A stretch of 64,000 bases of DNA from Heliocidaris tuberculata (lineage: Eukaryota; Echinodermata; Echinoidea; Camarodonta; Echinometridae): assembly GCA_025618425.1 (NCBI GenBank), contig CM046837.1:20363303-20427302 (forward strand), given 5' to 3'. The position numbers and the translations under genes are program-made. Within the stretch, counting starts at the first letter, position 1. Every line of letters starts with the position of its first letter. Of the stretch, positions 24,565-33,610 are shown piece by piece. Under the pieces are notes generated by a model that had not been told where the DNA came from, did not search any database, and was given only the letters and a program-made list of their open reading frames with translations.

Positions 24565-25046
24565 GTAAATAGTATTTGCTTTATCCACATACCTTTCTTC
24601 CACATATTTCGTAATGAAAGTGAAATTGACAAGGTGATAAACGTTGTATTGTTAACATGAACCACATATACAGGGGCATAGATAGCGGGGGGGGGGGGTA
24701 TGCATCTCCCCAACTTTTCGGGTGGGGGATGGTGTGTACAAACATTCCCCCCCCCCCAAAAAAAAAAAAAAAAAAAAAAAAAAATTGGTGGAAAATATAC
24801 ATTTCTATATTATGTTGTATATAAATATAATTCGATATAATGTATTTGTTAATATTATTCAAATTTATATATTTTTTAATTCAATATAAATATTATTTAT
24901 CTATGTACAATATTGCAGATTTTTATGAATTTATCAATATTTATCTAGAATTCTGTCGTTACTTCTGATTTTTCCCGATATATTTTTACACCATTAGAAA
25001 GTGAAAACCATCTACTTCAAATTATACAACATGCTTGTTGATCTGT

Positions 25047-25066
25047 GTTGATCTGGAAGGGATATG

Positions 25067-25118
<52 letters not shown>

Positions 25119-25148
25119 TATATACCTTCATATCCCTTCCAGATCAAC
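25047..25148. repeat. 102-bp palindrome with AT core
   Basis: GTTGATCTGGAAGGGATATG on the left is matched by its exact complement ending at 25,148, with a TA-dinucleotide centre. The whole can fold into a long hairpin or cruciform. Confidence 0.9.
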
Positions 25149-27222
25149 ATATATATATATATTAAATTGAAGTGGGGGGGGGGGGGGGCGTAGGCCTGCA
25201 TGTGTTACAATCCCCAAATATATTTAGAGGTGATTTTTTTTTTTTTTAAGCCATAATGCAGAAAAGATATTTAGATTAAAAGTACATGTAATTATTTTCG
25301 ATTTAAAGGGTTCAGTCGGTAACTTTCCTTTATAATGCAATTCTGCAAAATTGAAATGAAAATAAAGTCACAGGAATGGAAAGTGTTGGAGAAAGAGGGA
25401 ATACATCACCCCAAATATTTATCGAGGATGATTACCTGTGTCATCATCATCACCCAACTGTACATAGAAGAATTATGACATGACAATCATAACATGTAGG
25501 CCCGGTCAGAAGCACCGCTCCGGCCGTTGCATGTGGGCACATTGCCCCCACTTTTTCCCTTTAACTTCAGATAAGTAGCCCCATTTTTCTTTCGATTTTT
25601 CAAATAAGTTCCCGTTCTATATTCTGTTAAGTGCCATTTTGATAATTACACCTCATCCCTCACCTTACCTTTGATAAAGGATCCTATTTAAACGAGAGCA
25701 TTTCCCCCGTTTAATCCCTTTTTTATTCCTTTTGATGTAAAATGTCATATTTTTTTTTTCTTGGTAAAATATAGAGTAAAAGTTTCTACTTTATATAAGA
25801 ACATTTTCCGATTCTTATAAATGCCCCTTTCCAGTTGTGATTAGTGCGCCTTTTCACCTCTGATGGACTGCCTTTTCTACCTTTTCTTCACATTCAATTA
25901 TTTTTCTAATAATTGAAGTGTCCTTTCCCCCATGATAAGTACCGCGTTTCCCTCTTCCATAACATGTGCACCTAATCCAAAGTGACTTAGAGCCAATATT
26001 TCCAAATGCTCGCTCGCTATGCTCGCTTGTATTAAAGGATAGCTTATTAAATAAATTTTCATTGTGCAATTTTGCAAATGAAATCCCATCAGAATTGTTT
26101 TTTCCCGCTTTTATATTACAATGTAATTGCGACCTCACAAATTTTGAATATTGTGTGTTCTCTTGCTTCGCTCGCTCGCTCAATATTCAAATCATACTAC
26201 AAAACTTGAAAGCAGGATGCTAAAGTTGTATCTTGGACATGTAAAGAGAAAAACCGTATACATGCATCATACAAGCATTGCTCTCTCAGCATGCCCCCTC
26301 CCTTTCATTGTATTTGTTAGGTCAATAATGATCCGTTTTGTAAATTATTTTTTGTACTCTTCTTAGTACCCTTTATCTTTGTATGTGCAGTTTGATATAC
26401 TAAAGTTATTACATTGCTTTATGCTTAATCATTTGATCGATATGTATCATGTGTAATTATTTTGAAACGGAAAAATAAATCAAAACCAAAATCAAAATTT
26501 AAAAAACCACCCCTCACCCTACACTCTATGTATATATGTGATCAGGCATCACAAAACCACCAAAAAGTCGCACTGTGTGCTTTTCAGTTAGAGCTCAGTC
26601 AATGGGTTTTTGGTTGGCATTGTCAAATTTTAGTTTAAATCTAAAAGTGGCATTTTTGATAGTTTTTTATTAGACTTATGTTTATCTTCTCTGGATTTTC
26701 TTGTATTAATTTTCCTTTTTTACAACCATAAATACTTTTCTCCTTTTGACCTCCCACAACTTTAAAACAGAGTAAGTTCTTGCATTGATACTTGTGCACT
26801 ATCATAAGCAGGATGTGCCTAATTATTATGCCAAGTTTTAGGACAATCTGATAATCCCTTCGTAGAAATTTCTATTGAGTTCTTATCCTCCTTTTGTCAC
26901 CTTAGCACAAGTCTTGCAAGTCAGAGTGCTCCAATAGACTGCAAACTTAAACCCTTATTTCTCAGAAGTAACATTCTGGGGGGCTGTGCATTCTACTCTT
27001 TGTACAGTGAGTTAGGAACATCCAATGCTAATGAGTTATATATCATTTTAAAGCTGAGAATCTTCTCTTTCAGAATCAGACCTTAACTAAAAATTCATAT
27101 CTGGCGACTTTTTTGTTTTGTTTTGTTTTTGTTTGTTTGTTTGTTTGTTTGTTGTTGTTGTTGCTGTTTTTTTTTTTGGGGGGGTGCCTGGTCACATATA
27201 TACATAAATGCATGTATATATA

Positions 27223-27227
<5 letters not shown>

Positions 27228-27263
<36 letters not shown>

Positions 27264-27395
27264 TATATATATAGTAATATATATATAAATAAATATATAT
27301 AAATATATATAGTTATATATAATTTATATAACATATATATATATATATAAATATATATATATATTATATATAAATATATATTTTATATATATATG
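27228..27395. repeat. AT/TAAA-rich microsatellite block
   Basis: Interrupted TA dinucleotide arrays inside the hAT-like element, preceded by GTTT and GTT repeats (27,110-27,165). Confidence 0.9.
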
Positions 27396-27658
27396 TATGT
27401 GTGACCCTTGAGGGAAATCATACCCCCCCCCCCACTAACGAGGACCTGTCTACGCCATTGCACATATAACATATACTCCCTTTGACAACTATAGTTGCAG
27501 TAAGTAGTACATGTTCCTTTTCTCTGATAGCATCATTCAAGTCACCTGAATACTACTTCTGCCTTTACCGTAATGCTACTAAGTTGTTAATATCCTGGAC
27601 CATATTTTTGACACGTCCTTCAAAAAGGATAATATTGTTATTAGGACCCCACCCCCAA

Positions 27659-27726
<68 letters not shown>

Positions 27727-27915
27727 TCCCTCGTTGATGATTCCATTATAGTGTGTTAACTAATCTCCTCATCTATATAAATGCTACCCTATTCAAAAAC
27801 AGTTTTCATCATTGGCCACATATTTTTTTTAATGATACGGCCCTTAAAAACCTTATTATTTTACGTAGGATAGCGATAAAGTAAATTATAATTATTTCTC
27901 ATCAATTCTTACTAG

Positions 27916-28038
27916 ACACCAACGAGTGCAGCTTGAACACTGACAACTGTCATACAAACGCGCAATGTAGAAACACCCAAGGAAGTTATACATGTAATTG
28001 CAACACAGGATTCACAGGAAATGGAGTTACGTGCACAG
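27916..28038 (+). CDS. cbEGF-domain exon (copy C)
   Basis: A 123-nt phase 1-1 exon (ACTAG acceptor, AG/GTAAAT donor) encoding (D)[11 protein letters not shown], then CRNTQGSYTCNC and GFTGNGVTCTG. All six cysteines are present. The calcium-binding start has Thr-Asn in place of Ile-Asn, which still fits the D-x-[DN]-E-C signature. It is the homologue of the exons at 16,621 and 24,439 but lacks their extra Asn. Confidence 0.85.
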
Positions 28039-28236
28039 GTAAATTATATTTGTTATATCCACACACCTCTCTTCCGCAAATTTTATGCAGAATGAAACTG
28101 AATATGTCAAGGTGATGAACGTTGTAGGATCGATAAGGGGGGGGGGGATATGATATTCTGAAAATTATTAACTGAATAGTAGTGTAAAAAAGAAAAATGT
28201 AAAAACATTCTGAACTTTGACACTGTATGACATTTA

Positions 28237-28286
28237 CATCTAGTTTCAACGCTAAATTCAATAAAAATGGAGTTACATGCTTTGGT
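28237..28286 (+). pseudogene. EGF exon relic (3' end only), copy C
   Basis: Reads roughly (C/F)NAKFNKNGVTCFG before GTACAT. It is the counterpart of the relic at 16,938-16,983 and has lost one of its cysteines. Confidence 0.6.
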
Positions 28287-28476
28287 ACATATTTAACTAT
28301 TCGATCGTTTCATAAATTTCTTTGTGACTTATTGTTCTAACAAACAAAACAAACAAAAAATCCGATTATATAGTTTTTTAAAAGCCCTTAATGAAGTAAT
28401 TTTATATTATTAACATTTTTTCCCATATCCCCCCCCCCCCCTCTCTCCCCCCCCCCCCCCCCCCCCCGCCGCCCAG

Positions 28477-28599
28477 ATGTCAATGAGTGTGACTTGGACA
28501 CAGATAACTGTGACGTGAGAGCTCTATGCACAAACTCCGAAGGCAGTTTTTCATGTAGTTGCAACACAGGATTCGATGGAAATGGAGTCACATGCTCTG
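28477..28599 (+). CDS. cbEGF-domain exon
   Basis: A 123-nt phase 1-1 exon. It has a long C-run polypyrimidine tract and CCCAG acceptor, and a G/GTAATA donor. It encodes (D)VNECDLDTDNC, CTNSEGSFSCSC and GFDGNGVTCSG, a complete calcium-binding EGF module. The truncated exon at 20,525 is its copy A counterpart. The 40-odd C bases upstream are unusual for a splice acceptor tract but pyrimidine-rich as required. Confidence 0.85.
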
Positions 28600-28904
28600 G
28601 TAATATTTCAATTTTTCGTTATCATATTATCCAGCTTGTGTTCTAGCCTATTTTCTTACGCCTTAACTTAATTTTTGTGATTGATAGAATGAAAAATATT
28701 TGCCTCTTACATATTTTTATTATTATTGTTTTTTTTTTTTTTTTTTTTTTTTTTACTGTTTTACCTATTTCTGAACCGAAATCAAATCTTCATGTTCTTA
28801 AACAATAATTGGATAAATACAATATTCGATACGCCCTTACAAATGAAGAAACTGATATGGGAAGTGTAAAACATTATAAAAAGTGTTTCCTGTATTTTTT
28901 TCAG

Positions 28905-29027
28905 ATATCAATGAGTGTAACTTGGATACAGATAACTGTGATGTCAATGCACTATGCACAAACACCGAAAGCAGTTTTACATGCATCTGCAACACAGGAT
29001 TCGAAGGAAATGGATTTACATGTTCTG
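28905..29027 (+). CDS. cbEGF-domain exon with MITE at its donor
   Basis: A 123-nt exon (TTTTTTCAG acceptor) encoding (D)INECNLDTDNC, CTNTESSFTCIC and GFEGNGFTCSG. All six cysteines are present, but the usual Gly of the G-S-F motif is Ser. The exon ends in CTG exactly where a 580-bp MITE begins. The original donor GTAACA now lies at 29,611, after the MITE and a duplicated CTG. Using the nearest GT (in GGTGATTC) would add four bases and shift the frame, so the exon is probably skipped or mis-spliced. Skipping keeps the frame because both ends are phase 1. Confidence 0.75.
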
Positions 29028-29607
29028 GGGGGTGATTCACTAACAGCTAAAATTAATCCCAAATAAGAAAACAAATCAATTTAGGAACAATATCCATCCT
29101 AAGAGCGATATCGCTTTTAGTGACTGATTCACTAAGGTATTTGGGATTGATTCCAGCCTCTGAATTGATTTTAAGGTTGGGAGTGATCCGGATCGCTCCT
29201 AACAATCACAAACGGTCACTCCACTGCATGCCTGCCCGCGCCCAACCTCGGCGCGGCTACGCTGTGCCTGGCCTGCCTGCACGCCCATTGCCCTAGCCAT
29301 AGGCCCTAGCCCTGTGTATGTCCAGTCGATGCGTGCGCGCTAGGTAACGCGCACTAGCTACGCGCTAAGTAGAGAATTAGGTCGGGTGACTGAGGGGCGG
29401 TGACTGAAATTTGAGTACGTTGATTGGTTGGAATGAGTGCGCTCGTAAATATTCATTTGCGCTCATATATATTCATGATAAAATTGATTCCATCCTAAAA
29501 GCGATTTAGTGAATCAGTAAGGTGGAATTAATTTTAAGCTGGGAATGAAATCAAACCCGAAAATTGATTTTAGGAATGATATCGATCCCAGTTAGTGAAT
29601 CACCCCC
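29028..29607. mobile_element. MITE, 580 bp, 3-bp CTG target duplication
   Basis: Perfect 17-bp terminal inverted repeats (GGGGGTGATTCACTAAC and its complement) are flanked by CTG at 29,025-29,027 and 29,608-29,610. Internal sub-terminal repeats (TGATTCACTAAGG near 29,125; TAGTGAATCAGTAAGG near 29,508) make a nested inverted structure. It encodes no protein. G-rich ends and a 3-bp duplication fit PIF/Harbinger-type MITEs, although that superfamily prefers TWA. Confidence 0.85.
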
Positions 29608-29609
29608 CT

Positions 29610-30299
29610 GGTAACAAACTTGGTCAAAACTTAGTCAGCTAATATTGGTTAATTCAAATCCTATGGTGGTCGGACAAATTTAAAGCCCTAAACTGGGACA
29701 AAAATATATATTGCATAGTTTCTCCCAAATATCCATTTATATATATCTACCTGTTATCTATTCGTTCTTAACCTATCCTCTCCTTACCTATCACATGCTT
29801 ACCAAACCTATCATATACCTATCCTATCCACCTGTTCATATCAGTTCAGTACATCCGACATACACTGCCCCTTTTTTTTTGTTGTTGTTTTTGTTTGACC
29901 GAGAGCACGGTGCCTGGGCAATTTTTGAGCAACAGTAGTTGCCCAATTCACTTTACTCAATATTTTGAAAGTGTTTATCTAGGTAGTTAATGTCCGACCG
30001 ATCGGCCGACTTTGTTATCTTTATTCAGTTTTGGGGTATTTTTAATTGTTTTTACCCTGCATAGGATTGGGTAAAATTTCAACTCACCGTCTGGTTATTT
30101 TTTTTTTTTGACGAACCATACCTGTCAGAAAAGAAGTTGAAATATCTGCAGTGTAAGAACGGTTACCGAAAATATATCGCCGAAAAGGGCATTTGTTCAC
30201 ATGGAAAGGGCACTATTTGTCCGTCGACGGGGACGCTGCCATACGTGAATCACCTGGCAGTATTTGCCTTGGTTATAAGGGAAGTGGGATGTCAGGCTT

Positions 30300-30341
<42 letters not shown>

Positions 30342-30413
30342 CGAAGATGCCTAACTTTTTTAAACATTTCGATTTTGATGGGACCTTGTCTCCGGTCTCA
30401 TCAATTCTCATAC

Positions 30414-30461
<48 letters not shown>

Positions 30462-30469
30462 TATCATAC

Positions 30470-30501
<32 letters not shown>

Positions 30502-30530
30502 ATGTATATCATACATATATATATATATAT

Positions 30531-30568
<38 letters not shown>

Positions 30569-30572
30569 GTAT

Positions 30573-30604
<32 letters not shown>

Positions 30605-31540
30605 GAGAAGGTGTTTATTCCAAAAGGAGCTAAATCCATTGTGGTCATCTATGATTTGTTCATTTCCCAGAAAAAAAAAAAAAAAACAAAACAAGAAACC
30701 CCAAAACAAAGGCTTATTGTTACCACACAAAGAGCATTATGAATATAATCCTTGCTTTTCATAAAGAAGATGGAATATGCTTTTAAATGATGCATTGATG
30801 GCCTTAATCCATACCCGCTTTATAGAGCAATAAGGTTTTTAAAATGGTATCTTAAAATCAATCTGTGCCAGATTTTGGTAAAACCGTGAACCGAATGATT
30901 AATACCGTTCAGTTATTAGGCAAAATGAAGAGTACATAAGTTGAACTGTACAACCAATTTGCTTACTAGACTAAAAGTTGTTTAGACCAGATTGTAATTA
31001 GACTAAATGGTAATTAGACAAAATGATGATTGGACCATTATAGTTATTTAAGGAATTGTGTAAAGACGAAATGAAAACAGACTATTGATTTTATAGACAA
31101 CCTGAAAGATGGACAAAATGATTCGTGGACCTCATTGTTATTGGACTTAACGGGTTTAGGGCACTTAATATTAGACCAAATTGCAGTTGGACCAAACTTG
31201 TAATAGACCAATTGGTTAAAGGATGTGATGATGATCAAAGTGAAAGTGGACAAATTGGCTGTAGACTAAATGAAGTTAAGCGAGTTAGGTTTCTACCAAG
31301 TGGCATTTAAATGGCAAAGCATGTGTGAACTTTGAATCAACATGGAAATGGACTGTGTGTCTTTAATTTCCAAAGCATACAATCTCCACGTAAAAAGTTT
31401 CATCTGCTATTGAAGAGTCTAAGTTATTGGAGGCTTACCTAAAATACTTGACAAAATTCATTAAGGGAGGGATGAGGAAGCCTTACTTCCCCTATTCATT
31501 GTGCAATATAAGCTAACTTAATATGTTGTATATTAAATAC
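29610..31540. other. Intron with AT arrays and a degenerate AGAC repeat
   Basis: No gene seen. It contains degenerate CCTATC-type sequence near 29,760-29,850, AT arrays at about 30,303-30,338 and 30,415-30,604, and a field of scattered TTAGACAAATG-like words from about 30,965 to 31,280. Confidence 0.6.
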
Positions 31541-31543
31541 TAG

Positions 31544-31666
31544 ATATTGATGAATGTGTACTGGATACAGACAACTGTAACGTCAAGGCCAGCTGTAACA
31601 ACACTGACGGGAGCTTTATCTGTACTTGTTCAACCGGTTTTAGTGGCAATGGAATTACGTGTATAG
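31544..31666 (+). CDS. cbEGF-domain exon
   Basis: A 123-nt phase 1-1 exon (ACTAG acceptor, AG/GTAATT donor) encoding (D)IDECVLDTDNC, CNNTDGSFICTC and GFSGNGITCIG. It is a complete calcium-binding EGF module. N-N-T gives a possible N-glycosylation site. It is more diverged from the duplicated exons than they are from one another, so it belongs to the older part of the array. Confidence 0.9.
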   Translation: MLMNVYWIQTTVTSRPAVTTLTGALSVLVQPVLVAMELRV

Positions 31667-31778
31667 GTAATTAAGCGTTTTAGCTTCACATTATCCTTAA
31701 CATAATAAATGATTATATTTTTAAATTACTAATCTCATCTACTTTTTATGCATATCCCCTTTTGCAACCTCCTTCTCT

Positions 31779-31815
31779 CCTCCTCCTCCTCCTCCTCCTT
31801 CTTCTTCTTCTTCTT

Positions 31816-31846
<31 letters not shown>

Positions 31847-31863
31847 TTATTATTATTATTATT
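31779..31863. repeat. CTC/CTT/ATT trinucleotide microsatellite
   Basis: A compound tract of CTC, then CTT, then ATT triplets. The open frames across it (poly-Leu, poly-Arg) are artefacts. Confidence 0.95.
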
Positions 31864-31989
31864 CTTTGGTATGAAGTTTTGCAGGTAAGGGTATCATCTG
31901 TAATGAGATGGAGCTTTCTACTGCCTCCTTGGAACCTTGTCAGCACGCAGTAATTAATGATGTGTGATAAAGTCTGGTCTAGGTGACCA

Positions 31990-32515
31990 CTTTTGCATGC
32001 CGCACTCTCTTTGCACTTCCACTAAGGCAGTTGGAACAAGACCTTTGAGACAGTAATCCACACTTTTCGACTGTCTGCACCAAACTTCTTTGGGTTGAAT
32101 TACATGTCAACTATTTGTTGTCTAGAAGATTGTCATGATTTCAGTCCAAGTCTGGATAAATTCTCCATGTCCCGTGGATTGGAAGGTCAGGGTTGGCTTC
32201 AGTGCGGTCAAATTCCCGCAGGGCCCTCGTTTTCCGGTGTACCTCTGGGAGTGATTTTTTTTAAATACCAGAAGCCAGTGAAGTGGGATGGATTTCATGT
32301 TTCCACTAATCATCCACATGTAAGGTGTACTTGGTATGGCAGCTCTCAGCCCACACAGAGCAAGGCATGATGTCCGGAGAGGTCTTGCATTTGAGCCCCA
32401 TCTAGTCCCCGCCAGTTTTCGGATGATGTTCACTCTCGATTTCATCTTCTCAGCAACCCTTCTTAAGTCAGAGTGCGATCAAACGTCACACCAGGATATG
32501 TTAGGTCCTTCTTTT
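31990..32515 (-). mobile_element. LINE E: decayed RT fragment
   Basis: On the minus strand the text YPGVTFDRTLT is followed, after breaks, by NIIRKLAGTRWGSNARPLRT and SCLALC. This is the thumb region of a widespread invertebrate LINE RT (G-V-x-L-D-R-T-L and K-L-A-G-x-x-W-G). Further blocks (the STGHGEF region) match the C-terminal part. The copy is truncated at both ends and lies in the intron between two EGF exons. Confidence 0.7.
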
Positions 32516-32605
32516 CCTTTCTTTCTCCCCCCCCCCCCAAAAAAAAACAAAAAAACCTAAGACCTGAAAGCTTCACACATAACGTATTATTCATTCTCCT
32601 CGTAG

Positions 32606-32728
32606 ACAATGACGAGTGTGCTTTGGACGTACATAATTGCGACTTCAACGCTACTTGCACAAACACCGATGGTAGCTATACCTGTACCTGTCTCTTTGGA
32701 TTCAGTGGGGATGGGATTACGTGTCAAG
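32606..32728 (+). CDS. cbEGF-domain exon, last of the array
   Basis: A 123-nt phase 1-1 exon (CGTAG acceptor, AG/GTGAGA donor) encoding (D)NDECALDVHNC, CTNTDGSYTCTC and GFSGDGITCQG. It keeps the calcium-binding and hydroxylation signatures. N-A-T is a potential glycosylation site. The final G joins AG of the CCP exon at 33,422 to give Glu, so the module runs straight into a sushi domain. Confidence 0.9.
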
Positions 32729-33421
32729 GTGAGATGGTATTCTTTCATACAAAAGATCTGACCTGTGTTTGACAGTTATTGTTGCATTAAAAAAAAAAGT
32801 TTCCATATGAATCATGTACTCTTTATCATATAAAACAAAATAATGCTGTGAATATATCTATTTCAAATGTATTTCATTTGAAAGTTACTTTATCTGATGA
32901 ATTATTATCTGATGAATTATTAAGGACTCTGAAGATAACTGAAACTGCATTATTCAAGAAAAAAAGAAATATCAACAACATGCTGACTTTGCAAGATTTT
33001 CCCATGGCTCTTGTACATACTGCTTCGCATTGAACAATGAGGGCTCTATATTCAACGGGCGTTAATAGACGCCTTTTTCGGCGTATATACTGCTCACCAA
33101 GACTACCAACTGGGAAAAACAGAAAGCTCCTGTGGAAGATAAGGTTGTGAAAATTTCTATGAAAAATCAGATTTCTTTTCCCCCTCAATTTATCTTATCC
33201 GCCACAAAGAAATCCACTTGTTTCGAAATGACTGAGACCCACCATGCATATGACTCTGACATAATGCACCCTTCATACTTATTTTGCAGGCCATAATCAT
33301 AGCAATTTTCTAAAGCCTTGAATGACACCTTCGGGTCCAATCATAAAAATGACAAGAAAAAGTAATATATATAGGTTATTATTATATTAATTATAATTTC
33401 ATGCATTTATTATTTTCAAAG

Positions 33422-33610
33422 AGATCGAATGCAGTATACCTATGGTTCCCGGAAATTCCTCCATTCGAAATTCTCAACTTAAATACAACGCTCGTGAAGA
33501 AGCAATCATCAAATGTGATATAGGTTCTGAGAGTTTCACACTAAGGTGCAATGATGACGGTTCGTGGAGTGGGCCGAATATTTACTGTCCAGATTCACAT
33601 ATAGCACTGG
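33422..33610 (+). CDS. Sushi/CCP-domain exon 1
   Basis: A 189-nt phase 1-1 exon. It encodes (E)IECSIPMVPGNSSI, then IIKCDIGSESFTLRC, then NDDGSWSGPNIYC and a short tail. The four cysteines, the G-S-W and the spacing match the complement control protein (sushi) fold, with disulfides C1-C3 and C2-C4 expected. At about 55 residues it is of usual length. N-S-S is a possible glycosylation site. CCP modules typically bind proteins at the cell surface. The donor is G/GTAAAT. Confidence 0.85.

Larger units (their letters stand above)
20905..24640 (+). repeat. Segmental duplication, copy B
   Basis: Parallels copy A in order: the CACGTGACGAGCTGTGGACC word, the GGGGCATTTCTTTACAAGAA word, the GCAAGCTTGC cluster, an EGF exon, a long near-identical intron (23.5-24.4 kb against 15.7-16.6 kb) and a second EGF exon. 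It breaks off after AAACGTTGTA near 24,640, where copy A continues with GGACCGATAG. Confidence 0.85.
24671..27460. mobile_element. hAT-like DNA transposon, 2.8 kb, no transposase
   Basis: Bounded by an 8-bp duplication CACATATA (24,663-24,670 and 27,461-27,468) and imperfect 15-bp terminal inverted repeats: CAGGGGCATAGATAG on the left, and CAATGGCGTAGACAG as the complement of the right end. Copy A has the uninterrupted empty site (ACCACATATAACAT near 16,200), so the boundaries are supported independently. An 8-bp duplication with CAGNGG-type ends is characteristic of hAT. I see no hAT dimerisation domain or DDE core. The inside holds a 102-bp palindrome, a GT-rich tract and long AT arrays. 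Confidence 0.75.
27461..28440 (+). repeat. Segmental duplication, copy C (right part)
   Basis: Matches 16.2-17.1 kb of copy A: the ACAACTATAGTTGCA word, the ACCGTAATG paragraph, a CT microsatellite (27,657-27,728 here), an EGF exon, an EGF relic and a closing C run. Its first bases lie at 24,641-24,670, before the hAT-like insertion. Confidence 0.8.

Noticed and set aside
25854..26183. A 109-codon minus-strand frame inside the 2.8-kb hAT-like element
   Set aside because: It contains no transposase motif, and part of it reads through a CGCTCG simple repeat. I saw no sign that it is the hAT transposase.
30137..30764. Long Tyr-Ile open frames on both strands
   Set aside because: They are translations of AT-dinucleotide arrays and carry no other signal.
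31746..31953. Poly-Arg and poly-Leu frames
   Set aside because: Products of the CTC/CTT/ATT microsatellite read on either strand.
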